64,000 bases of DNA from Acidobacteriota bacterium (GTDB taxonomy: Bacteria; Acidobacteriota; Terriglobia; Terriglobales; Acidobacteriaceae), in contig JABCZC010000019.1 of NCBI GenBank assembly GCA_013289875.1, forward strand, positions 1 to 64,000, written 5' to 3'. Below, piece by piece: positions 1 through 7,676 of this stretch (the stretch's first letter is position 1; each line of letters opens with the position of its first letter). The notes beneath the pieces are model-generated. The model was not told the origin of the DNA. It was given only the letters and a program-made list of their open reading frames with translations, and did no database searches. A program made the position numbers and the translations under genes.

Positions 1-449
1 ATCCTAACCGGCTGGCCATCGGCGGATACAGCTACGGCGGCTACATGACCAACTGGCTGATCACGCAGACGACACGCTTCAAGGCGGCGGTCACAGGCGC
101 GGGTGCGGTGGAGCATGCAGCCAACTGGGGCAACGACGACCTGACCTGGGACGATGCCTGGTATCTCTCCGGAGCGCCGTGGGAGAAGCCAGAGCTTTAT
201 CAGAGCGAAGCGGCGCTCTTCCAGATCAACAAGGTTACGACTCCGACGCACATCGTGGGAGGGAACGCCGACAACCGCGTGAGTTACTTCGAGCAAGTAC
301 TACTTGAGCGGGCGCTCGAGAAGCTCAATGTTCCTCATGCGCTGCTGGTCTTTCCGGGGGAGAATCATCCGCTGGATAAGAATCCATGGCACGGATATAT
401 CAAGGTTCGGGAAGAGCTGAAGTGGCTGGACAAGTACGTCCCAAAATGA
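1..449 (+). CDS. S9 family prolyl oligopeptidase-like peptidase, C-terminal part
   Basis: This is the last 148 codons of a serine peptidase of the prolyl oligopeptidase (S9) family; the start lies before the window. The nucleophile elbow G-Y-S-Y-G is visible, with the serine codon at 30-32. The downstream GGNADNRV segment supplies the likely catalytic aspartate and the GENHPLD segment the histidine, in the usual Ser-Asp-His order and spacing. Members cleave short peptides and are usually periplasmic or secreted in acidobacteria, but the signal region is not in view. A strong hairpin terminator follows the stop codon at once, so this is the last gene of its transcript. Confidence 0.9.
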   Translation, partial: PNRLAIGGYSYGGYMTNWLITQTTRFKAAVTGAGAVEHAANWGNDDLTWDDAWYLSGAPWEKPELYQSEAALFQINKVTTPTHIVGGNADNRVSYFEQVLLERALEKLNVPHALLVFPGENHPLDKNPWHGYIKVREELKWLDKYVPK

Positions 450-453
450 AATT

Positions 454-482
454 GGGGAGGGGTACCCCCCTCCCCCGTTTTT
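454..482 (+). terminator. Rho-independent terminator of the S9 peptidase gene
   Basis: GGGGAGGGG pairs perfectly with CCCCTCCCC across a 4-base loop, giving a 9-bp all-GC stem, and is followed by a run of five T. It begins 5 bases after the peptidase stop codon. Confidence 0.85.
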
Positions 483-491
483 ACCGAATTC

Positions 492-608
492 GTAACCGTT
501 TCATTCGACTATGTTTAGATCATGTTATTTGTAACCGTTTCATTCTATTGCCCTTAGAATGCGTAATCTGTAATCGTTTCATTCCATTAGGTTTGGGGTC
601 GAAACTGC
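492..608. repeat. Three-unit 39-bp tandem repeat in a non-coding stretch
   Basis: The 15-base core GTAACCGTTTCATTC occurs at 492 and 531 and, with one change (GTAATCG...), at 570, an exact 39-bp period. The 24 bases between cores are partly conserved between units (about half match) and the third unit decays towards its end, so this is an ageing tandem duplication. It lies after the peptidase terminator. The 419 bp between 450 and 868 otherwise shows no gene I can support; the rest is comparatively AT-rich. The function is unknown. Confidence 0.75.
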
Positions 609-868
609 TTGGTTCAGGGACAGAGAGCCAGGATCCTTCCCTTGTTGCCCATTGATTCTGCGGTAGTTACGTCCAGATAATTGATTTAAAAATAGATAAC
701 TCATCAATGAGGCTGTTTTAGGCGCCTGTACCGCCCTATTTCAATTATAGAGATTCACAGGAAAAGATCGGCCAAGTACTTTTTCCCGTTTTCGTTTTGA
801 ATGAGCCAGTTACGATGTCGCTGGGCACTTGAGGAGTTGACAAACGGGGTCCCGGTTGACTGCACCCG

Positions 869-1552
869 TTATTTCTCGGCGTCTGGCTTAGCTCCGGGCA
901 GGCGCTTTCTCAGGAAGGCGATCTGTCCGCAGTGGTGCGCCTCGTGCTCACAAACGTGGAACCACTTACAGTGGTTGTTCCAGCCCCACTCCTTGTCGTC
1001 GACGGCCATGAACCAGGCATCGTCCTTTTTGGCGAACTGGGCGAGCGTTTTCGCGCGAACTTCCTGAAGAATGTTCAAGTAGTAGTCCCGGTCGTGGCCC
1101 TTGATGGTCTTGCGACCCGCGTCGCCCAGATTCATCGCCGGGTCCCACTGTTTCTTGATGGAGTCGGACCAGCTATCCCACTTCATCCCGTCGAAGGTAT
1201 TCATCTGGTAGTAGGTTTCGGTGGCAGCGAGATGCAGCATTAGCGCGCCGATGGTGTTGGCGTTGGGGTCGATGAGGTAGTCGAGATCGGCCTGCGACAG
1301 GCCCTTGGTAGTAACAATGATGCCGTTGACCTCGCGCAGCCAGGTGAGCTCGGAGACGAATACTCCAATCTGCGGAGAATATCCGGGCCTCGGTCCAAGG
1401 ATGTTGACACTAGTATCGTCGGCTGCCACGGACTCGGGTGGTGCGAACGTTCCCAGCAGTCCGGAGAGGCCGGCGGTGAGCGCAGCTGAGCCTTTCAGAA
1501 AGCTTCTTCTGTCGGCATAGCAATGATTGGGGAGGGAATCGGGCTCGCTCAT
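869..1552 (-). CDS. Tat-exported DinB-like protein
   Basis: A 227-residue protein with a twin-arginine signal (DRRSFLKGSAALTAG near residues 14-28), followed by a DinB/DUF664-type four-helix bundle. The putative metal-binding histidines are in HLAATETYY and in the C-terminal cluster CEHEAHHCGQI, which matches the family's last-helix HHxGQ motif. DinB-family proteins bind a divalent metal; some are thiol transferases, but most secreted acidobacterial members have no known role. The start was chosen because the twin-arginine signal begins just after it and an AGAAG precedes it; longer readings add a non-homologous extension. A second secreted DinB-like gene lies near 21 kb. Confidence 0.8.
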   Translation of the reverse strand: MSEPDSLPNHCYADRRSFLKGSAALTAGLSGLLGTFAPPESVAADDTSVNILGPRPGYSPQIGVFVSELTWLREVNGIIVTTKGLSQADLDYLIDPNANTIGALMLHLAATETYYQMNTFDGMKWDSWSDSIKKQWDPAMNLGDAGRKTIKGHDRDYYLNILQEVRAKTLAQFAKKDDAWFMAVDDKEWGWNNHCKWFHVCEHEAHHCGQIAFLRKRLPGAKPDAEK

Positions 1553-1777
1553 GGGTTTCTTCTGGCCTCGGGCACGGGTTGACCGTTGAAGGTTCGCGTC
1601 CGTCAGCTTGCAACATAATCTTTTTTTCCGGACCGTGCTACAGACCGCCCTTTCTTCCTCTGGGACGACGTGGAAGTAGCGCTCTGTTGTGTATTGACAT
1701 CCTTGCCACTCGATGCTACAATGACGCCGCAATATCGGAGATACTTGGGGAGTACTTAACAGAAAGGGGTTTTTCTC

Positions 1778-2206
1778 ATGGCTCTCGATCTAACGGGGAC
1801 ATGGCATGGAGTTTACGCGGAAGTAGACGGCGAGGCACTCTCCGCCAGCTACTCTCGCGGCGTCGAATCCACTTACCAGGTTAACGAATTCTCAATCAAA
1901 ATTCACGGAAAAGTTGAACATGAAGGCACTTATTCGATCAACGAGAAAGTCGATCCCAACCAAATTACCTTTGTCTATACGAAGAGTTCGCACTTCGAAC
2001 TGAACAAACCACGCACTGGCATCCTTCAACTCGCTGGCACCACCTATAAAAATTGCATCGGGGCAATTGGAGCGAAAGTTCCACACGGTTTCAATACGGC
2101 CCCAAATTCGAACACTGTTCTCACGGTGTTGCAAAAGAAAGGCGCCGAAGCAGCAGCTTCCGAGGCCATTTCACCTCAAGTCGGACCTAGAATACTGGCT
2201 TGGTAA
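1778..2206 (+). CDS. Small TIGR03067-like protein
   Basis: A 142-residue protein without signal peptide or membrane segment. It opens with LTGTWHGVYAEVDGEAL, has a central EGTYSI segment and a GAKVPHGF segment near residue 98. This resembles the TIGR03067 domain, a beta-rich module of unknown function common in planctomycetes and found in acidobacteria. AAAGGGG 8 bases before the ATG is a clear ribosome binding site. The last 15-20 residues lie outside the domain and could be read-through into former non-coding sequence. It is divergent from the DinB gene. The family assignment is from memory of the motif pattern, so moderate confidence only. Confidence 0.55.
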   Translation: MALDLTGTWHGVYAEVDGEALSASYSRGVESTYQVNEFSIKIHGKVEHEGTYSINEKVDPNQITFVYTKSSHFELNKPRTGILQLAGTTYKNCIGAIGAKVPHGFNTAPNSNTVLTVLQKKGAEAAASEAISPQVGPRILAW

Positions 2207-2461
2207 GCATACTGTCTCGACGACGTTGTTACGGATGTTGAGATCGGAATAGCCTTCGCGGCCGGGTGTGCGGCCTCGGCTCACCTGTTCGCGCTGGACA
2301 CCGGCGATAGCTTGTGCGCAACGATAGCAGAGAAAACTCCGCAGCTCTCGAGTAGTGGAGTCCCTTTTAGTGCGGTATCGCCCTTGGGATCCAGGCTCTT
2401 TTAGCTTGTTGGATGAATCGGGTCGCTGCATGACTCGCGAATCATCCGAAGGGGTACTTGA

Positions 2462-3901
2462 ATGTTCCCATTGCAAATTCTTCGAGAGCAGCCGCTTATC
2501 AAGTTCAATCAACAATTACCAATGTTTAATTGGCATTATCCGTTCAATTCCGAGAAGGACTTGAACGAAGATCGGTTAGCGCCGTACTTATGTCCCCAAA
2601 AGACCACAGTTCGACGAAGAGCAGTTTATATCCACATTCCTTTCTGCGAGACGATCTGTAACTTCTGTCCATTCCGCCATGATCTCCATAGATCTGACGC
2701 AACCATTCAGCGATATCTTAGCGCACTGCTAGATGAGATCGCTCTGAAGAGAGAGTTCCTAGGAGACGTTAAGGTCGATGCCATCTTCGTCGGAGGGGGA
2801 ACGCCCTCGCTCCTTAGTCCGCAGCAGATCGAGTCTCTGGGCGAGACCATCCTCAGGAGTTTCGACTTGCATGGCTTGCAGGAATTTACCTTCGAGGTAG
2901 AGGTGAAGAGTGTCTCGCGAGACAAGCTTCAGGCTATGCACGATATCGGAGTGAACCGGATCAGCTTTGGAGCACAGACCTTCTCGGAAAAGTATCGGGC
3001 TCTCTTTTCCCTCGACGCTACTCGAAGTCAGATTACGGCGGCAGCGGAAGTTCTGAATAGCATGTTCCCTTACACAAACGTCGATTTGCTGTACGGCATG
3101 GCAGGGCAAAAGCTGGATGAGCTCGATGACGATGTGACCGCGGCAATGAGCCTGGGAACGACGACGATCGACGTCTATCCGATCAATAATCTCACGGCTC
3201 CGCGCTCGATGCACTCCGCGCTGACCGGGGCGGGATTGAACGCGTTACCCGAGGCGCTACGCGTGCAATTTCGTATGCACCTTGAGCGGCGCTTTCGCGA
3301 GCTTGGTTATAGGCCGATCAATGGATACGGTTTTAGCATTGCTGGCGACAAGTGCCATGATTCCGCGGACCCGGTGCAGCACTCGCCGAAGTTCTTGTAT
3401 CACGATTTGGTTTATGGCTACGAAGACGACGAAATTATCGGATATGGAGTATCAGCTATTAGTCAAATGCCGGGATTCAACTTGTATAACTTTGTGAGCC
3501 GGCAAGCATACATGAGCGAGGTTCTGACGAAACGGGCATTGCCGCATCAGGTTTTCGGGCCGATTGCGGCGCCGGAACGAGGCATTGTTTCGTTTCCGTT
3601 TCGCGGGGTTCTCGATAAATCACGAGTGGCCTGGGAGCGAGTTCCCGACGAGACATGGTTTGCTCTGGAGGACGCATTGGAAGCGGGACTTATTGCTGAC
3701 CTGGAGGACAGGTATGTGCTTACACAGGTTGGCTGGCTGTTCTATGTCAACCTTATGTACTACTTCATGCCTGAGGTGGGAAAACGCCGGATCTCGAACA
3801 AAATTGAATGTGAACGGGTTAGCCACGCCTGCGGAGACACCGACCTGACCCAGTTGACTCGCTCTAGTGTGACGTTGCTCGGAGGTCGCCGCTCTTTCTG
3901 A
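2462..3901 (+). CDS. HemW/HemN-like radical SAM enzyme
   Basis: A 479-residue radical SAM protein. Residues 55-70 contain YIHIPFCETICNFCPF with the Cx3Cx2C cluster that binds the 4Fe-4S centre, followed by VGGGTPSLL (SAM-binding GGTP motif) and a GVNRISFGAQTF segment, all as in oxygen-independent coproporphyrinogen oxidase-like proteins. The C-terminal part is long and differs from housekeeping HemW, so it may be a specialised member such as a class C methyltransferase or an anaerobic haem-degrading relative. No haem gene is adjacent, so the substrate cannot be told. AAGGGG 7 bases before the first ATG supports this start over the ATG at 2522. Confidence 0.75.
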   Translation: MFPLQILREQPLIKFNQQLPMFNWHYPFNSEKDLNEDRLAPYLCPQKTTVRRRAVYIHIPFCETICNFCPFRHDLHRSDATIQRYLSALLDEIALKREFLGDVKVDAIFVGGGTPSLLSPQQIESLGETILRSFDLHGLQEFTFEVEVKSVSRDKLQAMHDIGVNRISFGAQTFSEKYRALFSLDATRSQITAAAEVLNSMFPYTNVDLLYGMAGQKLDELDDDVTAAMSLGTTTIDVYPINNLTAPRSMHSALTGAGLNALPEALRVQFRMHLERRFRELGYRPINGYGFSIAGDKCHDSADPVQHSPKFLYHDLVYGYEDDEIIGYGVSAISQMPGFNLYNFVSRQAYMSEVLTKRALPHQVFGPIAAPERGIVSFPFRGVLDKSRVAWERVPDETWFALEDALEAGLIADLEDRYVLTQVGWLFYVNLMYYFMPEVGKRRISNKIECERVSHACGDTDLTQLTRSSVTLLGGRRSF

Positions 3902-3940
3902 GAAGCCGCTCGTTTCGAGAAGCCACATGAGTCGCCATTT

Positions 3941-3960
3941 TGTTCGAGGAGAATCGAACA
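3941..3960. promoter_or_regulatory. Perfect inverted repeat upstream of the SRAP fragment
   Basis: TGTTCGA and TCGAACA are exact inverted copies separated by 6 bases. The site lies 75 bp before the truncated SRAP gene. SRAP genes are often damage-inducible, and GTTCG half-sites occur in some LexA boxes, but the spacing does not match a LexA box I know. It could be an operator or a simple hairpin. Confidence 0.3.
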
Positions 3961-4034
3961 TGGGCCACCCTTCAGCGCGAGGCCGCGACATTCTCGTGAC
4001 GGTCGATTCCAGTTTGGCGAAAATGTAAGGGACG

Positions 4035-4253
4035 ATGTGTGGCCGCTACCAAAGACGCTCGGACAAACAACGCATCGCTGAAGCCTTACAGCTTGGCAAT
4101 GTCGATGGCCTCACTTTGGAGCTCGCTCCGGGTTACAACGCTGCTCCGCAATCGATTCAGCCGGTGATTGTGTGGGATAAGCGCGAAGGGATGCGCGGCA
4201 TGACCGGGCGATGCTATGCCGGGTTCAAGGGCGAATCAGCACGAACCCGCTAG
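4035..4253 (+). pseudogene. Truncated SRAP (HMCES/YedK-like) gene
   Basis: The reading starts with MCGRYQRRSD, the hallmark N-terminus of SRAP proteins, in which Cys2 is exposed after Met removal and crosslinks abasic sites in single-stranded DNA. The PGYNAAPQSIQPV segment also fits the family. The frame stops after 72 codons, whereas family members are about 200-240 residues. The central WGLIPxW-like region and the later catalytic Glu and His motifs are missing. The 3' end runs into the convergent membrane protein gene, so the rest was deleted rather than interrupted. I treat it as a pseudogene. Confidence 0.75.
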
Positions 4254-4900
4254 AGTATGTTCACCGCACGCGCCGCCAGCAGTGCGACGGTCGTGAATGA
4301 GATGAGCGACTGGACCATCATCATCATCTTGGCCCAGCGCGAAAGGACGGGCGAGTCTGTGGGCGAGAAAGCGGTGCTGGTGTTGAAGGCCAGAAACAGG
4401 TAATCGACAAAGCCGGGACTCCAGGTATCCTCGCCCATTTCACGCCTGGTTTGCTGGTCGAGCGTCATCTGCGGAAACAGGAAGGCGCCGTCGGTGTGAA
4501 CGCCGCGCAGTTCGCGGGCGCGAGGTCCGCCGGCGTCGAGCCGCCAATACCATGAAGCGAAGACAATCACATTCGTGATCCATAATGCCGCCGCGGAGAT
4601 CAACATCTCCTGCGGCTGTTGCTTGTGGGATGGGAGTGCCGCGATGAGAAGGCCAAGCGACCAGATCATGTCAATGGTGACGACGGAAGTCACGATATAG
4701 CCCAACACCTTGTTGAGCAGGTCTAAGTGGTGGTAGTGCGCCCACACAGTGGGAATCAACAGCACTCCGACGATGGCAATGAGCAGCCAGTCGGGGCCGA
4801 CGGAGAGATAGGAGGGAAGGGCCAGGCGCAATCCACCCACGGCCAATAGCGCGACCATTGCAGGCCATCGTGGTTCGAGCCGTATGGGAGTTTCTGTCAT
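4250..4900 (-). CDS. DUF1345-like multi-pass membrane protein
   Basis: A 216-residue integral membrane protein with about five hydrophobic segments, beginning at roughly residues 13-28, 38-53, 66-88, 104-118 and 190-212. The C-terminal FVDYLFLAFNTSTAFSPTDS segment followed by a hydrophobic helix resembles the pore-like end of DUF1345 proteins and of small two-helix ion channels. No function is established. GGGAG 6 bases before the ATG supports the start. Its 3' end overlaps the SRAP remnant by 4 bases. Confidence 0.6.
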   Translation of the reverse strand: MTETPIRLEPRWPAMVALLAVGGLRLALPSYLSVGPDWLLIAIVGVLLIPTVWAHYHHLDLLNKVLGYIVTSVVTIDMIWSLGLLIAALPSHKQQPQEMLISAAALWITNVIVFASWYWRLDAGGPRARELRGVHTDGAFLFPQMTLDQQTRREMGEDTWSPGFVDYLFLAFNTSTAFSPTDSPVLSRWAKMMMMVQSLISFTTVALLAARAVNIL

Positions 4901-4979
4901 GCGATTCTCCCATCATGCCCGTGGAAGTGAGTCGAGGCAAGCTTCAGGGGTCGAGCGCACAGGATTCGGGACAGAGAGA

Positions 4980-6080
4980 TCAGGAATCGCTCATATTCGG
5001 AAAGCAATTCTTTCGGATCCATTTCCACAGGGCGGGCACCAGCACGGCTGCGAATGCGAAGCTCAGGATGGGGTTCTTCTGGATGACATCGATCAAATCG
5101 TAGTTGAAGAGCGAGAAGCCGTTTGCATAGGCCACAGCTTTTTCCGTGTCGCGACCGACGTCAAGCTTCAGCGAATCGGAGCCGAGCTTGAGGCGGCTGA
5201 AGGTGATCCCGCTCTCTCCGCGAGAGGTCCGCACATCGAGCCGCGGGGTAGTGGCGCGCTGCTCGGAGACAACCTGCAGGCCGCCCGCACGGAGCATATT
5301 GTCGCCGAGAGAGACGCCTTCGAAGGTCTGGTCCGGTCCTGTCCAGATGGCCACGGCCGGGTTTGCAGGATTGAAGTGCAGATCGATTTTGCCGCTGTGC
5401 GCCAGCATGCGTACGGGGATAGGGGGCAGGTCGATCGGTGGGTGGCTTCCCACCGTAAGCAGCTTGTGACAACCGGCGAGATCCGTCCCTCCCTCCGAGG
5501 GAGGGTCGGTGTGAACTTCGATTTCCATCTGCGATGCGCCGGTGTCCAGCACGACCTGACGAAAGCGCTGTGCGCCGGCCGTTTCGTCGGTCTGGTAGAG
5601 CTTTAGAGCTTCGACCGGAGCCGAGCCGGGAGCGCGGCGAATTTCAATCACGGTATGGCAGGTGTCTTCCGGCTTAGAGGGGCTTGGTCCGTCGCCCGTT
5701 GTGTAGCTGATTCTGCCGGGCGCAAGCGGGGCGGAGCCGGGAAATAACAGATGTTGAGACTGATCGTCCAGGGTTGCATTGTCCAACCAGATATCGGCGA
5801 CCTCGTTCTTGCTCCCGACATAGGAAAGCGCGAGATCTCCGGGAGCGATTTCCGGCTTCTTGAGGATGATCTGTTCTTCTCCGAGGCGGGCGAGGCTTTT
5901 GGCGTTGAGGTCGTCGATGGGCAAGGAAACGGCGCGCGGAATATGCGATCCAAGGTAGACGAGCAACGCAGCAAGAACGAAAACAGACACGGCGGTGACT
6001 CGGCGAAAGGGCAGCGAACTTCGCCAGTATTGCCGTACTCTGGACGGCCGCCTTCGGCCGCCGACGCTACTTGACGACAT
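4980..6080 (-). CDS. Membrane-anchored protein of unknown function
   Basis: A 366-residue protein with an N-terminal membrane segment (about residues 29-45, VSVFVLAALLVYLG), a large presumably extracytoplasmic domain, and a C-terminal hydrophobic helix (FAFAAVLVPALWKW) ending in a short basic tail. No family motif was recognised. The chosen ATG overlaps the end of the upstream gene by 14 bases, which suggests translational coupling; a longer open frame exists upstream but lies wholly inside the neighbour. It probably works with the preceding secreted protein, since the two appear to be co-transcribed. Confidence 0.6.
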   Translation of the reverse strand: MSSSSVGGRRRPSRVRQYWRSSLPFRRVTAVSVFVLAALLVYLGSHIPRAVSLPIDDLNAKSLARLGEEQIILKKPEIAPGDLALSYVGSKNEVADIWLDNATLDDQSQHLLFPGSAPLAPGRISYTTGDGPSPSKPEDTCHTVIEIRRAPGSAPVEALKLYQTDETAGAQRFRQVVLDTGASQMEIEVHTDPPSEGGTDLAGCHKLLTVGSHPPIDLPPIPVRMLAHSGKIDLHFNPANPAVAIWTGPDQTFEGVSLGDNMLRAGGLQVVSEQRATTPRLDVRTSRGESGITFSRLKLGSDSLKLDVGRDTEKAVAYANGFSLFNYDLIDVIQKNPILSFAFAAVLVPALWKWIRKNCFPNMSDS

Positions 6081-7161
6081 CGACGATGTCCGGCGACCAG
6101 GCGACGACCCAGTCGCCGCCATTTTCAAGGCCGCGCCAGGCTCGGATCTGAAGCATGTGTTCGCCCGGCTTGCCCTTGCCTTCCCAGGTCCCGCCGGCTC
6201 GCATGCCTTCAGGGACGGGAGAGAGTTTCTCCTCCTGATCCTTCTGGACCAGAAGGCGTCCATTGTAGGTCGTGGCGATGATGAACTCCGCGCGCACGCC
6301 GTCGAAGGCCGAGTGAGCGTGGAAACCGAAATTTGCAACTTCCTTTGCCTGCGGGTGGATGGTCGCTGGTTGGAAGGTCAACTGATCGATAGCAACCGAG
6401 CCCACCGCTCTTTCTCCTGCTCCGAGACCATAGGTGCGCAGGCCCGGCGGCGTACTCGCACCCGCCAGGGGAACGGCGTGGACGTAAAAGTAAGCAGTTT
6501 GCAGTTTGGTGCCGAAGTCTGGCGGGAGCCGAAATATTGCGTAGGCGCGAAGGTTCGGCGTGTTGTGGATGATCGCCTTGAATTGGTGGTTGTCTGCTGT
6601 GTTGACGTCTATCTGCGCATCGCCTGGCGAGTCGAGCATGAAGTCAAGGACAACGGGCCAATTCGGGCCTGCGACACACTTGACTACGAAACCGGTCATA
6701 TCCAACTTATCCGAAATTTGTGGCCCCTTGTCGGCGAGTTTCTGCGGCGGAAGGTCGTTAAGGGAAGCCGGAGTCGGAATGAACGGCTCGAATCCAGGGG
6801 GGAGAGGCCGCGTGCGGAGAGGAGCCTGTCCAGAGATCTGTCCTCCGGTCGATCCCGTCGAGTTCCGGCCGTCGTTCGATCCCGTCGAGTTCCGGCCGTC
6901 GTTCGAGCCCTTTGAGGTTTGACCGTCGCTCGATTCCCTCGGAGTCTTGCCCGAATTTGTCTCCGGACCATGCCCATGGTTTTTAGGCGGACCTTGCGTG
7001 GCGTGAGCGACTGCTACCGAGATGTGCCCAGTCTGGGTGTGCTGATTTTGCGCCTGTACCAGACCCGAAACAGCCAGCGCGATCGCCAGCGCTGTAGAGG
7101 CGGAGAAAAGTCGGCGGCAGGCCGCTTTCCCGTTGAATTTCTCGGATGAGTGACGCAGCAT
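6067..7161 (-). CDS. Secreted protein of unknown function with a Ser/Gly/Asn-rich linker
   Basis: A 364-residue protein with a Sec-type signal (hydrophobic stretch about residues 21-37, ending LVQAQ). Residues 60-115 form a low-complexity linker with GSNDGRNST repeats, and the C-terminal two thirds look like beta-rich extracellular modules. AGGAG 5 bases before the second possible ATG decides the start; the first ATG, 18 bases further upstream, has no such site. It is the first gene of a probable two-gene unit with the membrane protein downstream. I recognise no enzyme motif. Confidence 0.6.
   Translation of the reverse strand: MLRHSSEKFNGKAACRRLFSASTALAIALAVSGLVQAQNQHTQTGHISVAVAHATQGPPKNHGHGPETNSGKTPRESSDGQTSKGSNDGRNSTGSNDGRNSTGSTGGQISGQAPLRTRPLPPGFEPFIPTPASLNDLPPQKLADKGPQISDKLDMTGFVVKCVAGPNWPVVLDFMLDSPGDAQIDVNTADNHQFKAIIHNTPNLRAYAIFRLPPDFGTKLQTAYFYVHAVPLAGASTPPGLRTYGLGAGERAVGSVAIDQLTFQPATIHPQAKEVANFGFHAHSAFDGVRAEFIIATTYNGRLLVQKDQEEKLSPVPEGMRAGGTWEGKGKPGEHMLQIRAWRGLENGGDWVVAWSPDIVDVVK
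6851..6904. repeat. Perfect 27-bp tandem duplication inside a coding region
   Basis: Two identical 27-base units lie side by side and encode the 9-residue repeat GSNDGRNST in the linker of the secreted protein. The length keeps the frame, and perfect identity implies a recent duplication. Confidence 0.85.
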
Positions 7162-7268
7162 GAGCTCTCCTGACAGCAAGAATGTTGCGGAGTCTCTTAG
7201 AGGTCGTAATTCTACACCTGGAAGCCAGCAAGAACCGGAAGAGCAAAAGGAGAACAGCCCCTTAGACG

Positions 7269-7466
7269 ATGATTCTATGGTGTTCAGTCTCTGAAATTCG
7301 TTTCAAGAGTTCGATGCCAAGGGTGTATGCTCACGCCCGGGAAATGATTTCGGTCGTGGACAAGGATGGACTGGTTTATCAGAAAGACCTCGGCCCTAAT
7401 ACGGCCAGTCTTGCCAAGGCAATGACCTCCTACAATCCCGACAAGACGTGGCAGAGGGTTGAATAG
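7269..7466 (+). pseudogene. Remnant of a DUF2950 gene (C-terminal end)
   Basis: The last 35 codons read DGLVYQKDLGPNTASLAKAM... and end NPDKTW, which I recognise as the conserved C-terminus of DUF2950 secreted proteins, normally around 300 residues. Nothing upstream resembles the rest of the family: the preceding bases are the promoter region of the divergent secreted protein gene. The first 25 codons of the open frame do not look homologous. This is a 3' fragment left by a deletion, not a functional gene. Confidence 0.65.
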
Positions 7467-7676
7467 GCCGGCACTTCGCTCATAGCGCCACGGGCGGCGG
7501 GAGACACTGCCCATTTCTGGACACTGCGGCGCGAGAACGAACAGACCCTCGGTGAAGGCGCTGCTCTAAGGCCTCATTCTTCAAGACCTAATGGCACCTT
7601 TCGATGGAAGGCCGCGTGCTCTTCTATTGGGTTGGCGCGCTCACCTGCCGGGTTTGCGCGGGATTGGAAGACGCGA

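Noticed and set aside
492-608. CRISPR array
   Set aside because: Only three copies of a 15-base core with 24-base partly conserved gaps. Spacers are not unique, repeats are too short, and no cas gene is present.
386-655. A repeat protein (ICNRFI repeats)
   Set aside because: The reading starts inside the peptidase gene, crosses its terminator, and has no ribosome site. The repeat is explained by the DNA-level duplication.
2171-2515. Minus-strand gene in the gap before the radical SAM gene
   Set aside because: Contains a suggestive GYSDLNIRNNVVETV run, but has no start signal, overlaps the small TIGR03067-like gene, and matches no family I know. The 255-bp gap at 2207-2461 therefore has no supported gene.
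3930-4000. tRNA remnant at the palindrome before the SRAP fragment
   Set aside because: The sequence resembles a T-loop (TTCGATTC on the minus strand), but no acceptor stem, anticodon arm or matching T-stem can be built.
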